A stretch of DNA of 64,000 bases. It comes from Alphaproteobacteria bacterium Ga0077535. Lineage in GTDB: Bacteria; Pseudomonadota; Alphaproteobacteria; Caulobacterales; Aquidulcibacteraceae. The stretch covers positions 45,145 to 109,144 of the forward strand of contig LNEK01000039.1 in the NCBI GenBank assembly GCA_001464425.1. The letters run 5' to 3'. The first letter of the stretch is position 1; each line of letters opens with the position of its first letter. Under the pieces are notes generated by a model. It had not been told where the DNA came from, searched no databases, and saw only the letters and a program-made list of their open reading frames with translations. This document shows, piece by piece, positions 9,498 through 16,964 of this stretch. Position numbers and translations under genes: made by a program.

Positions 9498-10106
9498 ATG
9501 GAACACTTGCTCGACGGATACCGGATCTACCGGGAAAAACGCTGGCCTGAACTCCGGGCTTTGCATCGCAGCCTCGCCCAGCGCGGCCAGGCGCCCAAAA
9601 CGCTGGTGATCGCCTGTGCCGACAGCCGGGTTGATCCAGCCACGATTTTCAACGCCGATCCGGGCGAACTCTTCGTCGTCCGCAACGTCGCCAATCTAGC
9701 GCCGCCCTTCGAAGAAGCGCCCGGTTTCCACGGGGTCAGCGCCGCGATCGAGTTCGCGGTCACGCAACTCAAGGTCGACCACGTCCTGGTCATGGGTCAC
9801 GCCCAGTGCGGCGGCGTTGCTGCGGCTTTGGATGATCGGCCACGCAACCCCTACTCCTTCCTCGATTCCTGGATCAGCCTCCTCGACACCGCAAAATCGA
9901 GGATCGAGCCCCACGCGCACGACGCCACCACCCAGCTCGAATACGAGTCCATCCGCGTGACACTGGAAAATCTTCGGACCTTCCCGTTCGTGGCCGAAGC
10001 CATCGAAAAGCGCGGCCTTAACCTTATCGGCGCGCGCTATGGGGTAGCGGACGGCGGCCTCGAACTGCTCAACACAGTTACCGGGCAATTCGAACCAGTT
10101 GTTTGA
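9498..10106 (+). CDS. Beta-class carbonic anhydrase
   Basis: It interconverts carbon dioxide and bicarbonate in the cytosol. The zinc ligands and the catalytic dyad of the beta class are all present: Cys40, Asp42 and Arg44 in IACADSRVDP, then His101 and Cys104 in GHAQCGGVAA. The FVVRNVANLAPP and EFAVTQLKVDHVLVMGH blocks are typical. At 202 residues it is a normal length for the can/cynT type. No cyanase is adjacent, so a general bicarbonate supply role is more likely than cyanate metabolism. Confidence 0.95.
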   Translation: MEHLLDGYRIYREKRWPELRALHRSLAQRGQAPKTLVIACADSRVDPATIFNADPGELFVVRNVANLAPPFEEAPGFHGVSAAIEFAVTQLKVDHVLVMGHAQCGGVAAALDDRPRNPYSFLDSWISLLDTAKSRIEPHAHDATTQLEYESIRVTLENLRTFPFVAEAIEKRGLNLIGARYGVADGGLELLNTVTGQFEPVV

Positions 10107-10204
10107 CGCGAATTCACCCCATTTCTAGGCGATCCAAGTACCGCGGCGCCATGTTCCATGCTAAGCGCCACACCGGGACTTAGGCCGGGGACGCAGGAGA
10201 CGTC

Positions 10205-11887
10205 ATGGCGGACGTACTCATCGTTTGTGTCCGCGAGGACGAGCCGCAAGCAAAGGCGCTTGCGGAGATGTTTGAAGCTGCGGGCTTTTCGATAGGCGGC
10301 GCGCCGTCGAACGACGGGGCTTTGCGCTCGAGCGGCGCCGGCGTTGTCGTCTGGTCGCAAGCTTCGATCCGGTCGCGCCCATTTCTCGATGCCGCCCAGC
10401 GCGTCATCAACGCGAACAAGGCTATCGTCGCCAGCCTCATCGATCCGCCGCCGCCGTCGAGCATTGGCAATTCACCAGCGTTCGATCTCTCGCGCTGGAA
10501 TGGCGATCCCAACGATCCTTCGCTCGATCCGCTGTTCTTCGCGGTCGACCGTATGGTGAATTCGGCCCGCGTTGGCGCAGCGCCTGCGCGTGACGAAGCC
10601 TACGACGCTCCGCCGCCGGTGCGCACGCCATCGCGCGCTGCGCCGCTGCAAGCGCCGCCGCCGCCCGCTTATCGCGCACCGCCTGCCGCTGCGCCGGCCG
10701 ATCCGCTGGGCGCCGAGGCTGAGCACTGGCGTACGATCCGCGAAAGCCGCAACCCGGCTGACTTCATGGACTATCTCTCGCGCTACGGCGCACAGGGCGC
10801 GTTCGCCGAAGTCGCCGAACTGCGCTTGAAGCAACTCACCAGCGGTGATCAGCGCCCAGCGCCAGCGCCGCGTCCTGAGCCACGGCCTGAACCTCGCACC
10901 GAGGCGCGCGCACAAGCGCCGCGCCGAGAAGCTGCACCACCGCCGCAACGCCGGCCCGATCCGCCGCCCCGGCGCCCAGATCCGCCGCCGCGTCGCGCTG
11001 AAGCGCCGCCGCGCATGCCGCCGCCGGAGCGGCTCGATCGTGACTTGCGTGATCCGCCCCGCAACGAAGGCGGCGCTCTGCGCGCTTTTGTGCTCATTGC
11101 GCTTTTGGGAGGCGCGGCTTTGGCCGGCGGCCTCTATTTCGGCGGCGGGCTTGGACCCGGGCCAGAGCAGAGCAGCGAAATCGTCGAGCCGCCAACGCCG
11201 CTCGGCGCGCCGAGCGATACGCCGCTCCCAGAGGACGCGCTCGGCGGCGCCGAGGTATCGCCCGAACCAGCAGGCGCAGACCGGCAAACCCAGATCGCCG
11301 CACGCGAAGAACAGCGCGCGGCTGCGGCGCAGCAACAACGCGAGCGTGACCGCGAACGGCAACGCGAGTTGGAGCGCGAGCGCGCCGCGGCTACGCCGGC
11401 GCCGACCACTACCACCGCCGCGAACACGACGCCGCCACGCAGCGGCCCAGTGTCGCTGACCGGCCCCACGTCGGGCGGCGACACTCTATCCTCCCCCGGC
11501 CAAAGCGCCGTCCCGCTCGCGCCGCCAACGACAGCGCCGGCGACGACGCGGCCCGCAGCGACCACGCCGCGCGAAACCGAGCCATTGCGCGGGACTGCAG
11601 GCACCGTGACGTGGGCGCAGCGCCCCTCGGCGCGGCGCATTGCTGATCTCTATCCGCAGCGCGCCTTACGCGAAGGCGTCGGCGGACGCGTCACCATGGA
11701 TTGCGTCGTGCAGCCCTCGTTGAACGTCGTGTGCAGCATCGCTTCGGAGTCGCCGGCCGGCGAAGGCTTTGGCCGCGCCGCGCTGAGCGCTTCGAGCTCT
11801 TATCGCGCGAGCCCAACCCTGTCCGATGGCTCAAGCGCCGTCGGTGCGCGATCGCGCATTTCGGTCAGCTTCCAGGCGCCGCAATAA
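10205..11887 (+). CDS. TIR-like domain / TonB C-terminal domain fusion membrane protein
   Basis: Four parts are visible. Residues 1-120 are an alpha/beta TIR-like domain (VLIVCVREDEPQAKALAEMF, GAGVVVWSQASIRSRPFLDA, KAIVASLID), but no clear catalytic Glu of NAD-cleaving TIRs is seen. Residues 180-215 contain a short repeat (EHWRTIRESRNPADFMDYLS) seen beside TonB and caspase-like proteins. A Pro/Arg-rich linker leads to one membrane helix (RAFVLIALLGGAALAGGLYF, about 297-317). After a long acidic and Pro/Thr-rich periplasmic stretch, residues 470-560 are a TonB C-terminal fold (PQRALREGVGGRVTMDCVVQ). AGGAG precedes the ATG. No exbB/exbD lies adjacent. The gene abuts the convergent TadG-like gene. 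Confidence 0.8.
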   Translation: MADVLIVCVREDEPQAKALAEMFEAAGFSIGGAPSNDGALRSSGAGVVVWSQASIRSRPFLDAAQRVINANKAIVASLIDPPPPSSIGNSPAFDLSRWNGDPNDPSLDPLFFAVDRMVNSARVGAAPARDEAYDAPPPVRTPSRAAPLQAPPPPAYRAPPAAAPADPLGAEAEHWRTIRESRNPADFMDYLSRYGAQGAFAEVAELRLKQLTSGDQRPAPAPRPEPRPEPRTEARAQAPRREAAPPPQRRPDPPPRRPDPPPRRAEAPPRMPPPERLDRDLRDPPRNEGGALRAFVLIALLGGAALAGGLYFGGGLGPGPEQSSEIVEPPTPLGAPSDTPLPEDALGGAEVSPEPAGADRQTQIAAREEQRAAAAQQQRERDRERQRELERERAAATPAPTTTTAANTTPPRSGPVSLTGPTSGGDTLSSPGQSAVPLAPPTTAPATTRPAATTPRETEPLRGTAGTVTWAQRPSARRIADLYPQRALREGVGGRVTMDCVVQPSLNVVCSIASESPAGEGFGRAALSASSSYRASPTLSDGSSAVGARSRISVSFQAPQ

Positions 11888-13723
11888 TTAGTGCGTCACT
11901 CTTAGCTGCTGAATAGCCCTGCCGATTTGCTGGAAAGCTTGGCGCAATTGCGTGCCGTTGTCAGCGTTGAAGAAGTGCGCCGGGCTTGAAGCGCAATCTT
12001 CGAGAACGTCTGCAGCCCCGGCAACGCCGCCAAGATCGAAGCCAACCGTATAGACGACGACGCCTCGAGCCTTCATGGCGTCACACATTGCTTCAGCCTG
12101 CGCAAAGCCATCGCCGTTCGGCGCGTTGCAATTGATCCGATCGCCGCTGCCCACGCCGCTCGCGTCGCGCGCAATGACGCCATTGCAATAGTGGGTGTTG
12201 AACTCACCGTCGGTCATCAGGATTGCGACCTTCAGGACCTCTTCTGGATCATAGGCCGCCGGGCGACCCTCGCCCGACCACAGATAGGCGAAGTTCGGCG
12301 AGAGCATGTACCAGCCCCAGGCAAAGCCAATCTGGCCGGCCGTGGTGCCCGCAGGCGAGGTGAGCGATGCGATGCGCGCATTGAGCGTCGCGCGGTTCGA
12401 GGTCAGCGGCATGATTTCCGCTGAACCGCAAGGATTGCCGCTGCTGGGATAATTGATGCCCACCGGCGTCGTGCTCGGCGCGACATCGGTATAGCGGTTC
12501 GGCCCAGTGCGCTCGGTAACGCAATTGTTCGTGGCTTGATAACGGCGCGCGGCGTTCGAAGCGGCATTTTGAAAGCGAAAATACTGGCAGCCGTATTGCG
12601 CACAGAACGAAGAGCCACCAGACGAGTATGTCCCGTAATTGGGCCCGTTCGAGCCGTTGAGCATATAAGTGTTCGACGTGAGTTCGGTGACCTGCCAGGT
12701 CGCGTTCGTACCGTTGTTAATCTGCGTCATGCCGTTGACGCCGGTGATGTAGACGTAATCGTCCGTCTCAAGCCCGTGCGAGTTCGCCGTCACGACGACT
12801 TCACAATTTGTCCGCAGGCATCGCGTGGCAGTGCCGCCAGAAGAATAATTGCTATAGCCCGAACCGTTGATGTTTCCGCCCGTCGCGTTCTTCAGCCTGA
12901 ACGAGTTCGCGTTGACGACCTCGACCGTATAGGTGTTGTTGTTGAGCTGCGTCATTCCGTTGACGTTGCGGATGCGCACGCGATCGCCGTTGGAAAAGCC
13001 GTGGCCGTTGGCGGTGATCACCACCGGATTGGCGCGCGTTGCGCCGGAGATATTGCGCGCCGGGCTGCTCGACCAAGCGGCGCCGCTGATTGAGCGCGAG
13101 CCCGTGAGCGAGCCACGCACTTGCGAGGCGTTCGAGCCGACATTGACGCCGACGGCGAACGGCACAAGCGCGACCCGAGAATAGTACGGCTCCTGCTGAT
13201 CGCTCACGACCAAGTTCACGAGATCCGTTGCGGCGGCCCGAAGATCGGAAATCTTGCTGCCGGCCATCGAGCCGGTGGTGTCGAGCACGACCGAAACTTC
13301 AAGATCGACGCCGCCCTGCTCAGCTTCGGACTGAACACGGATGTTCCAGTCCGAATTGTTGACCAGCGCCGCAAGCGTCATCGGCATCGGCAAGCTGGCT
13401 TCAACGCGGTGGCCGACATCGCCTAGGTCGATCACATTGAACGTAACCTGGTCGGTCGAGAGCGTGCCCATTTCTGCGTCGAAGTAAGCGCGCGCCGCGG
13501 CGGTTCGCTCGGCGAGCGTCAGGCCAAAGCTTCGTTCCGCCACGAGGGCCGCGCCATCGGCGGCGTTTTGCATCTGCATCTGAATGGTTTGGGCGCGGGT
13601 GAAATCGACGGTGAGGCCGATCAGACCGATCAGGACAGCGCCCATCAGCCCCCACATCATGGCGACGTTGCCGCGCCGATCGCGCAGAAATCCGCTCGCC
13701 TTAGTGAATGCCCGGGTAACCAT
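11888..13723 (-). CDS. TadG-like von Willebrand A protein with two inserted FCCH-like repeats
   Basis: A TadE/TadG-type N-terminus (RRGNVAMMWGLMGAVLIG then LIGLTVDF) anchors the protein in the inner membrane, with the rest outside. A von Willebrand A domain begins near residue 150 with DLEVSVVLDTTGSM, a slightly altered MIDAS, and is completed near residue 515 by VAILMTDGEFNTHYC and VVYTVGFDLGG. Between these halves lie two repeats like the E1-FCCH modules known from phage and other surface proteins: VVITANGHGFSNGDRVRI plus NGMTQLNNNTYTV, and VVVTANSHGLETDDYVYI plus NGMTQINNG. No other tad pilus genes are nearby. GAGGCGG before the ATG at 13723 favours this start over a TTG four codons upstream. 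Confidence 0.83.
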   Translation of the reverse strand: MVTRAFTKASGFLRDRRGNVAMMWGLMGAVLIGLIGLTVDFTRAQTIQMQMQNAADGAALVAERSFGLTLAERTAAARAYFDAEMGTLSTDQVTFNVIDLGDVGHRVEASLPMPMTLAALVNNSDWNIRVQSEAEQGGVDLEVSVVLDTTGSMAGSKISDLRAAATDLVNLVVSDQQEPYYSRVALVPFAVGVNVGSNASQVRGSLTGSRSISGAAWSSSPARNISGATRANPVVITANGHGFSNGDRVRIRNVNGMTQLNNNTYTVEVVNANSFRLKNATGGNINGSGYSNYSSGGTATRCLRTNCEVVVTANSHGLETDDYVYITGVNGMTQINNGTNATWQVTELTSNTYMLNGSNGPNYGTYSSGGSSFCAQYGCQYFRFQNAASNAARRYQATNNCVTERTGPNRYTDVAPSTTPVGINYPSSGNPCGSAEIMPLTSNRATLNARIASLTSPAGTTAGQIGFAWGWYMLSPNFAYLWSGEGRPAAYDPEEVLKVAILMTDGEFNTHYCNGVIARDASGVGSGDRINCNAPNGDGFAQAEAMCDAMKARGVVVYTVGFDLGGVAGAADVLEDCASSPAHFFNADNGTQLRQAFQQIGRAIQQLRVTH

Positions 13724-13844
13724 TTTCCGCCTCAAAAACCGACCCTTAAGCGCATCAGCCTTACGAGAAGGCGCTTAATTTCCGATTGGAGAACCTGGTA
13801 AACGGGCCGATTTCGCTTGCCGACGGAACTTTTTTGCTATTATC

Positions 13845-13854
13845 GTGATATCAC
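13845..13854. promoter_or_regulatory. GTGATATCAC palindrome before the SPFH operon
   Basis: A perfect 10-bp palindrome lies 25 bases before the SPFH start codon, next to a T-rich stretch. Its position and the ribbon-helix-helix protein encoded in the same operon make it a candidate operator. Confidence 0.45.
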
Positions 13855-13879
13855 TTTGATGGCATTGGAGGGTAATGTC

Positions 13880-14770
13880 GTGGTTGCGAATGCGCTAAGT
13901 CACACCGAGGAACGCAAAGCCAATACGTCCAATGGCGGGCTGATGCTGCTCCTGACGCTCGTCAGCCTGGTGGTGGCGGGCTGGGCCTTAATCGAAGTCA
14001 TCCGCTACGAGACCGGGTTCAGCGCGATGGTGCTGATCGTCTCGTCCATCGTCTTCACGTTGCTGATCTGCGGCTTCTACTCGCTGCAGCCCAACGAAGC
14101 GGCCGCGATCACACTGTTCGGTAACTATAAGGGCACCGACCGCACGCCCGGCCTCCGCTGGGTGCTCCCCTGGTACACGCGCAAAAAGATCAGCCTGCGG
14201 GTGCGCAACGTCACCGGCGAAAAGCTCAAGGTGAACGACAAGCGCGGCAACCCGATCGAGATCGCCGCCGTCGTCGTCTGGCGCGTCACCGATACGGCGC
14301 AGGCGTTGTTCGATGTCGATGAGTATCAGAGCTTCGTCGACATCCAGATCGAAACGGCCGTCCGCGAAATCGCTTCGCACTTTGCCTACGATCACGCCGC
14401 CGAAGGCGAGCCGACGCTGCGCGGCGATGCGGATCAAGTATCAGCGCTGTTGCGCGAAAAACTTCAGGACCGCACCTCCGTCGCCGGCGTCGTGGTTGAT
14501 GAAACCAAGCTCAGCCACCTCGCCTATGCACCTGAAATCGCCGGTGCGATGCTGCGCCGCCAACAAGCGGAAGCGGTGCTCGCGGCCCGCCGGTTCATCG
14601 TGCAAGGCGCTGTCGAGATGGTGCAGCATGCGCTGGAGCAGCTGAGCGAACGCGACATCGTCACGCTCGACGACGAACGCCGCGCAGCGATGGTGTCGAA
14701 CCTGCTGGTCGTGCTCTGCGGCGACCGAGACGCGCAGCCCGTCGTGAACACCGGCTCGCTCTACACGTAG
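13880..14770 (+). CDS. SPFH domain (band 7/stomatin-like) membrane protein
   Basis: The protein has two N-terminal membrane helices ([20 protein letters not shown] and a second of similar length ending ICGFYSL), then an SPFH domain: [39 protein letters not shown], and [21 protein letters not shown] helical region with [20 protein letters not shown] resembles the flotillin/HflK coiled segment. Members scaffold membrane microdomains or regulate proteases. The GTG at 13880 is preferred because GGAGGG ends 7 bases before it; an ATG at 13859 and one at 13817 are alternatives. It is first in an operon with a ribbon-helix-helix protein and a CPBP protease. Confidence 0.88.
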   Translation: MVANALSHTEERKANTSNGGLMLLLTLVSLVVAGWALIEVIRYETGFSAMVLIVSSIVFTLLICGFYSLQPNEAAAITLFGNYKGTDRTPGLRWVLPWYTRKKISLRVRNVTGEKLKVNDKRGNPIEIAAVVVWRVTDTAQALFDVDEYQSFVDIQIETAVREIASHFAYDHAAEGEPTLRGDADQVSALLREKLQDRTSVAGVVVDETKLSHLAYAPEIAGAMLRRQQAEAVLAARRFIVQGAVEMVQHALEQLSERDIVTLDDERRAAMVSNLLVVLCGDRDAQPVVNTGSLYT

Positions 14771-14776
14771 CGGCCG

Positions 14777-14971
14777 ATGCCGAGCGATCGCAAAGCCTTC
14801 GCGCTGCGCCTCGATCCAGCGCTCCACGACGCCATCGCACGATTGGCGAATGCGGAATTGCGCAGCGTGAACGCGGAAATCGAGTTCTTGCTGCGCGAAG
14901 CGCTGAAGGCGCGCGGCGTGAAGATCGAGGCGAAGGGCAAAGACGAGGACAACAAGAACGGGGGTGAGTGA
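14777..14971 (+). CDS. Arc/HicB-like ribbon-helix-helix protein (64 aa)
   Basis: The short basic protein has the ribbon-helix-helix pattern of Arc-type DNA-binding proteins: a beta strand KAFALRLDPALHDAIARLA followed by the helix pair around RSVNAEIEFLLREALKARG. It begins six bases after the SPFH stop, and its TGA shares one base with the ATG of the next gene, so the three are probably translated together. Genes of this type are often labelled antitoxins, but no toxin-like partner is visible here. A role in controlling its own operon is an inference. Confidence 0.82.
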   Translation: MPSDRKAFALRLDPALHDAIARLANAELRSVNAEIEFLLREALKARGVKIEAKGKDEDNKNGGE

Positions 14972-15843
14972 TGTCTGCGACGGTGAAATCGGCAATCTTC
15001 CTGGTCATCGCGTACGCGGTAACTTGGGGCATCGTGTACTCAGGCTGGAACGCGGGCCTCCATGAAGGCAATCCGCAGATCGCGGTCGCTGTGCTAGCGG
15101 CGTCGATGATCGGACCGACAGTCGCGGCGCTGATCTGCATGATCGCGTTCGAGAAGGGAAACCGGATCAAATCGCTCGGCCTGCATGCTCGATTTAATTG
15201 GTGGTGGCTGGTCGCGTGGGTGACGCCAATCGCGCTCGCCGCGGGCTCCGTCGGCCTCACGATCCTTCTCTCAGACCGCACCTTCGTAGACATTGGCGCA
15301 TCTTCCGCCGCCGCAGCTGAAGCTCAAGGCGTCGACATCTCGCAGGTGCCGCCATTCTTCCTGAGCACCACCTACATCTTGCTCGCCAGCATCTTCATCG
15401 GCGCGGTCATCAACACCTTCGTCCTGACTTTCAGCGAAGAGCTCGGCTGGCGCGGATACCTGCACTATCTGTGGCGGCCGGCCGGCTTTTGGCGCGCCTC
15501 ACTCGGCACGGGCGTGTTCTGGGGCTTCTGGCACGCGCCGATGATCTACCTCTTCGGCCACAACTATCCGGATGATCGCCTGCTCGGCGTCGGCCTGTTC
15601 GTGATCTTCTGCATGATGCTGTCGCCGATCATGACCCTGATCCGCGACCGCTCCGGCACGGTGTGGGCCGCGGGGCTATTCCACGGCACGTTTAACGCCG
15701 TTGGCGGGCTTACTCTCGCCGCGCTGTCAGCCCCCACCTTTCCGTGGAATGGCATCGTCGGCATCGGCGGCTTCGCGGCGCTGGCGATTGGGGTTGTTGC
15801 CACCGCACTTATCGTCGGCTTCAAGCGCGCGCCAACGCCCTAA
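14971..15843 (+). CDS. CPBP-family intramembrane metalloprotease (Abi/CAAX-like)
   Basis: The 290-residue polytopic protein has about eight hydrophobic segments. The CPBP signature motifs are present: EELGWRGYLHYL (EExxxR), FWGFWHAPMI (FxxxH) and FHGTFNAVGG (HxxxN), which form the membrane-embedded metal site. Family members cleave prenylated or other membrane substrates, or confer immunity to bacteriocins. The substrate here is unknown. Its ATG overlaps the TGA of the ribbon-helix-helix gene. It ends in a four-base stop overlap with the convergent membrane protein gene. Confidence 0.9.
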   Translation: MSATVKSAIFLVIAYAVTWGIVYSGWNAGLHEGNPQIAVAVLAASMIGPTVAALICMIAFEKGNRIKSLGLHARFNWWWLVAWVTPIALAAGSVGLTILLSDRTFVDIGASSAAAAEAQGVDISQVPPFFLSTTYILLASIFIGAVINTFVLTFSEELGWRGYLHYLWRPAGFWRASLGTGVFWGFWHAPMIYLFGHNYPDDRLLGVGLFVIFCMMLSPIMTLIRDRSGTVWAAGLFHGTFNAVGGLTLAALSAPTFPWNGIVGIGGFAALAIGVVATALIVGFKRAPTP

Positions 15844-16799
15844 GAGCTTTCAGGGCCATACTGGTTGGACCAAGGCTCGCCTTTGCGCGTGAGCAACAAC
15901 GCAGCCGCGAGACCGTAGCAGATCACGGACGCGAGGACCCACTGCCACAAGCTGGTCATGCTGTACCAACCTTGAGCGGGCGGACCCTCTAGCACCACCC
16001 ACGCCAACGCGAGCATCAACGGCGCGCCGGCCCACACAGCGCCAACGCCGAGATCGTGGAGCCGGTTCGCGACGAGACAGAACGCGCACCAGAAGAGCGC
16101 CATCCAGCCAAGCGCGGCAACCATCAACCTGTGCTCCTGCTCAAATCCGAGCAGAGCGCCAAGCACGAAGGGCGCGGCGAACCAAACGCTCGCGCCCAGG
16201 AACCAAAGTTGGATGCAGTACATGAAGAGATGCTGGCCGATGCGCTCTTCGGGCCATGTCATCACTTGGAAGAGACGCGCGGAGTCCGGTGGCTCCTTCA
16301 ACACAACGGGCGAAAACGGATTGGTGCGTTTCGGTTGGGGCGGCTGAACAGCTGGCGCTTTCGGCGGTGGCGAAGGCGCGGCGGCCATTGAGCCATCCGC
16401 TTGCCGCTTGCGTGCGGTGAAGACCGTCAATCCCGCATAGACCGCACACGCGAGAAACGACGGTCCCATCGCAGATCGCATCAGCGCAACCGAGAAACCC
16501 GTCGCGTCCGCGTGCGAGCCTACCAACGCACCGAACACGACCAGCCCTACGACTGCAGGCATCAGCAAACCGCCGACGAGGAAAACCGCGAGCCGCGGCC
16601 ATTTCGACTGCACCGCAACGTACTCAAGAATGGCGAGCCCAGCCGCCAAGCTGGCCGCGTAGCCGGGCAGAACAAAGATCGCGTAGATGAAGATCCAGCC
16701 TGCGGCGAGCGTGTCCGGCCCCGCCTGCGCGAGCACCGACGCCAACCACGCGGTCACGCCAACGATGACCGCAATGACCCCTGGGACAGCACGACCCAT
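15840..16799 (-). CDS. Polytopic membrane protein, DUF805-like C-terminal half
   Basis: Residues 1-125 hold three or four hydrophobic helices. A Pro-rich cytoplasmic linker follows at about 135-165. Residues 190-310 hold four more helices, with the motif VANRLHDLG, which resembles the RLHDxG signature of DUF805 membrane proteins. The exact role is unknown. The gene is divergent from carB and shares four bases at its 3' end with the CPBP protease gene. Confidence 0.65.
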   Translation of the reverse strand: MGRAVPGVIAVIVGVTAWLASVLAQAGPDTLAAGWIFIYAIFVLPGYAASLAAGLAILEYVAVQSKWPRLAVFLVGGLLMPAVVGLVVFGALVGSHADATGFSVALMRSAMGPSFLACAVYAGLTVFTARKRQADGSMAAAPSPPPKAPAVQPPQPKRTNPFSPVVLKEPPDSARLFQVMTWPEERIGQHLFMYCIQLWFLGASVWFAAPFVLGALLGFEQEHRLMVAALGWMALFWCAFCLVANRLHDLGVGAVWAGAPLMLALAWVVLEGPPAQGWYSMTSLWQWVLASVICYGLAAALLLTRKGEPWSNQYGPESS

Positions 16800-16964
16800 C
16801 GGATTGAAACTCCCAACCCGTTGTCTTTGCCACAGGACGCCTTGCCTTCACGTTAGCCGGCATGGTTTGCAGGCGTTAGGCTTGCTGGAAGGCCCCCTTG
16901 CCGCTAAGCACGCGCGATCCCCCGGATGGATCGATTCTTGGCCGCACAACGCGGGCGGAGACGC

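Noticed and set aside
14777..15843. Toxin-antitoxin module made of the ribbon-helix-helix gene and its downstream neighbour
   Set aside because: The downstream protein is a polytopic CPBP protease with full catalytic motifs, not a recognised toxin.
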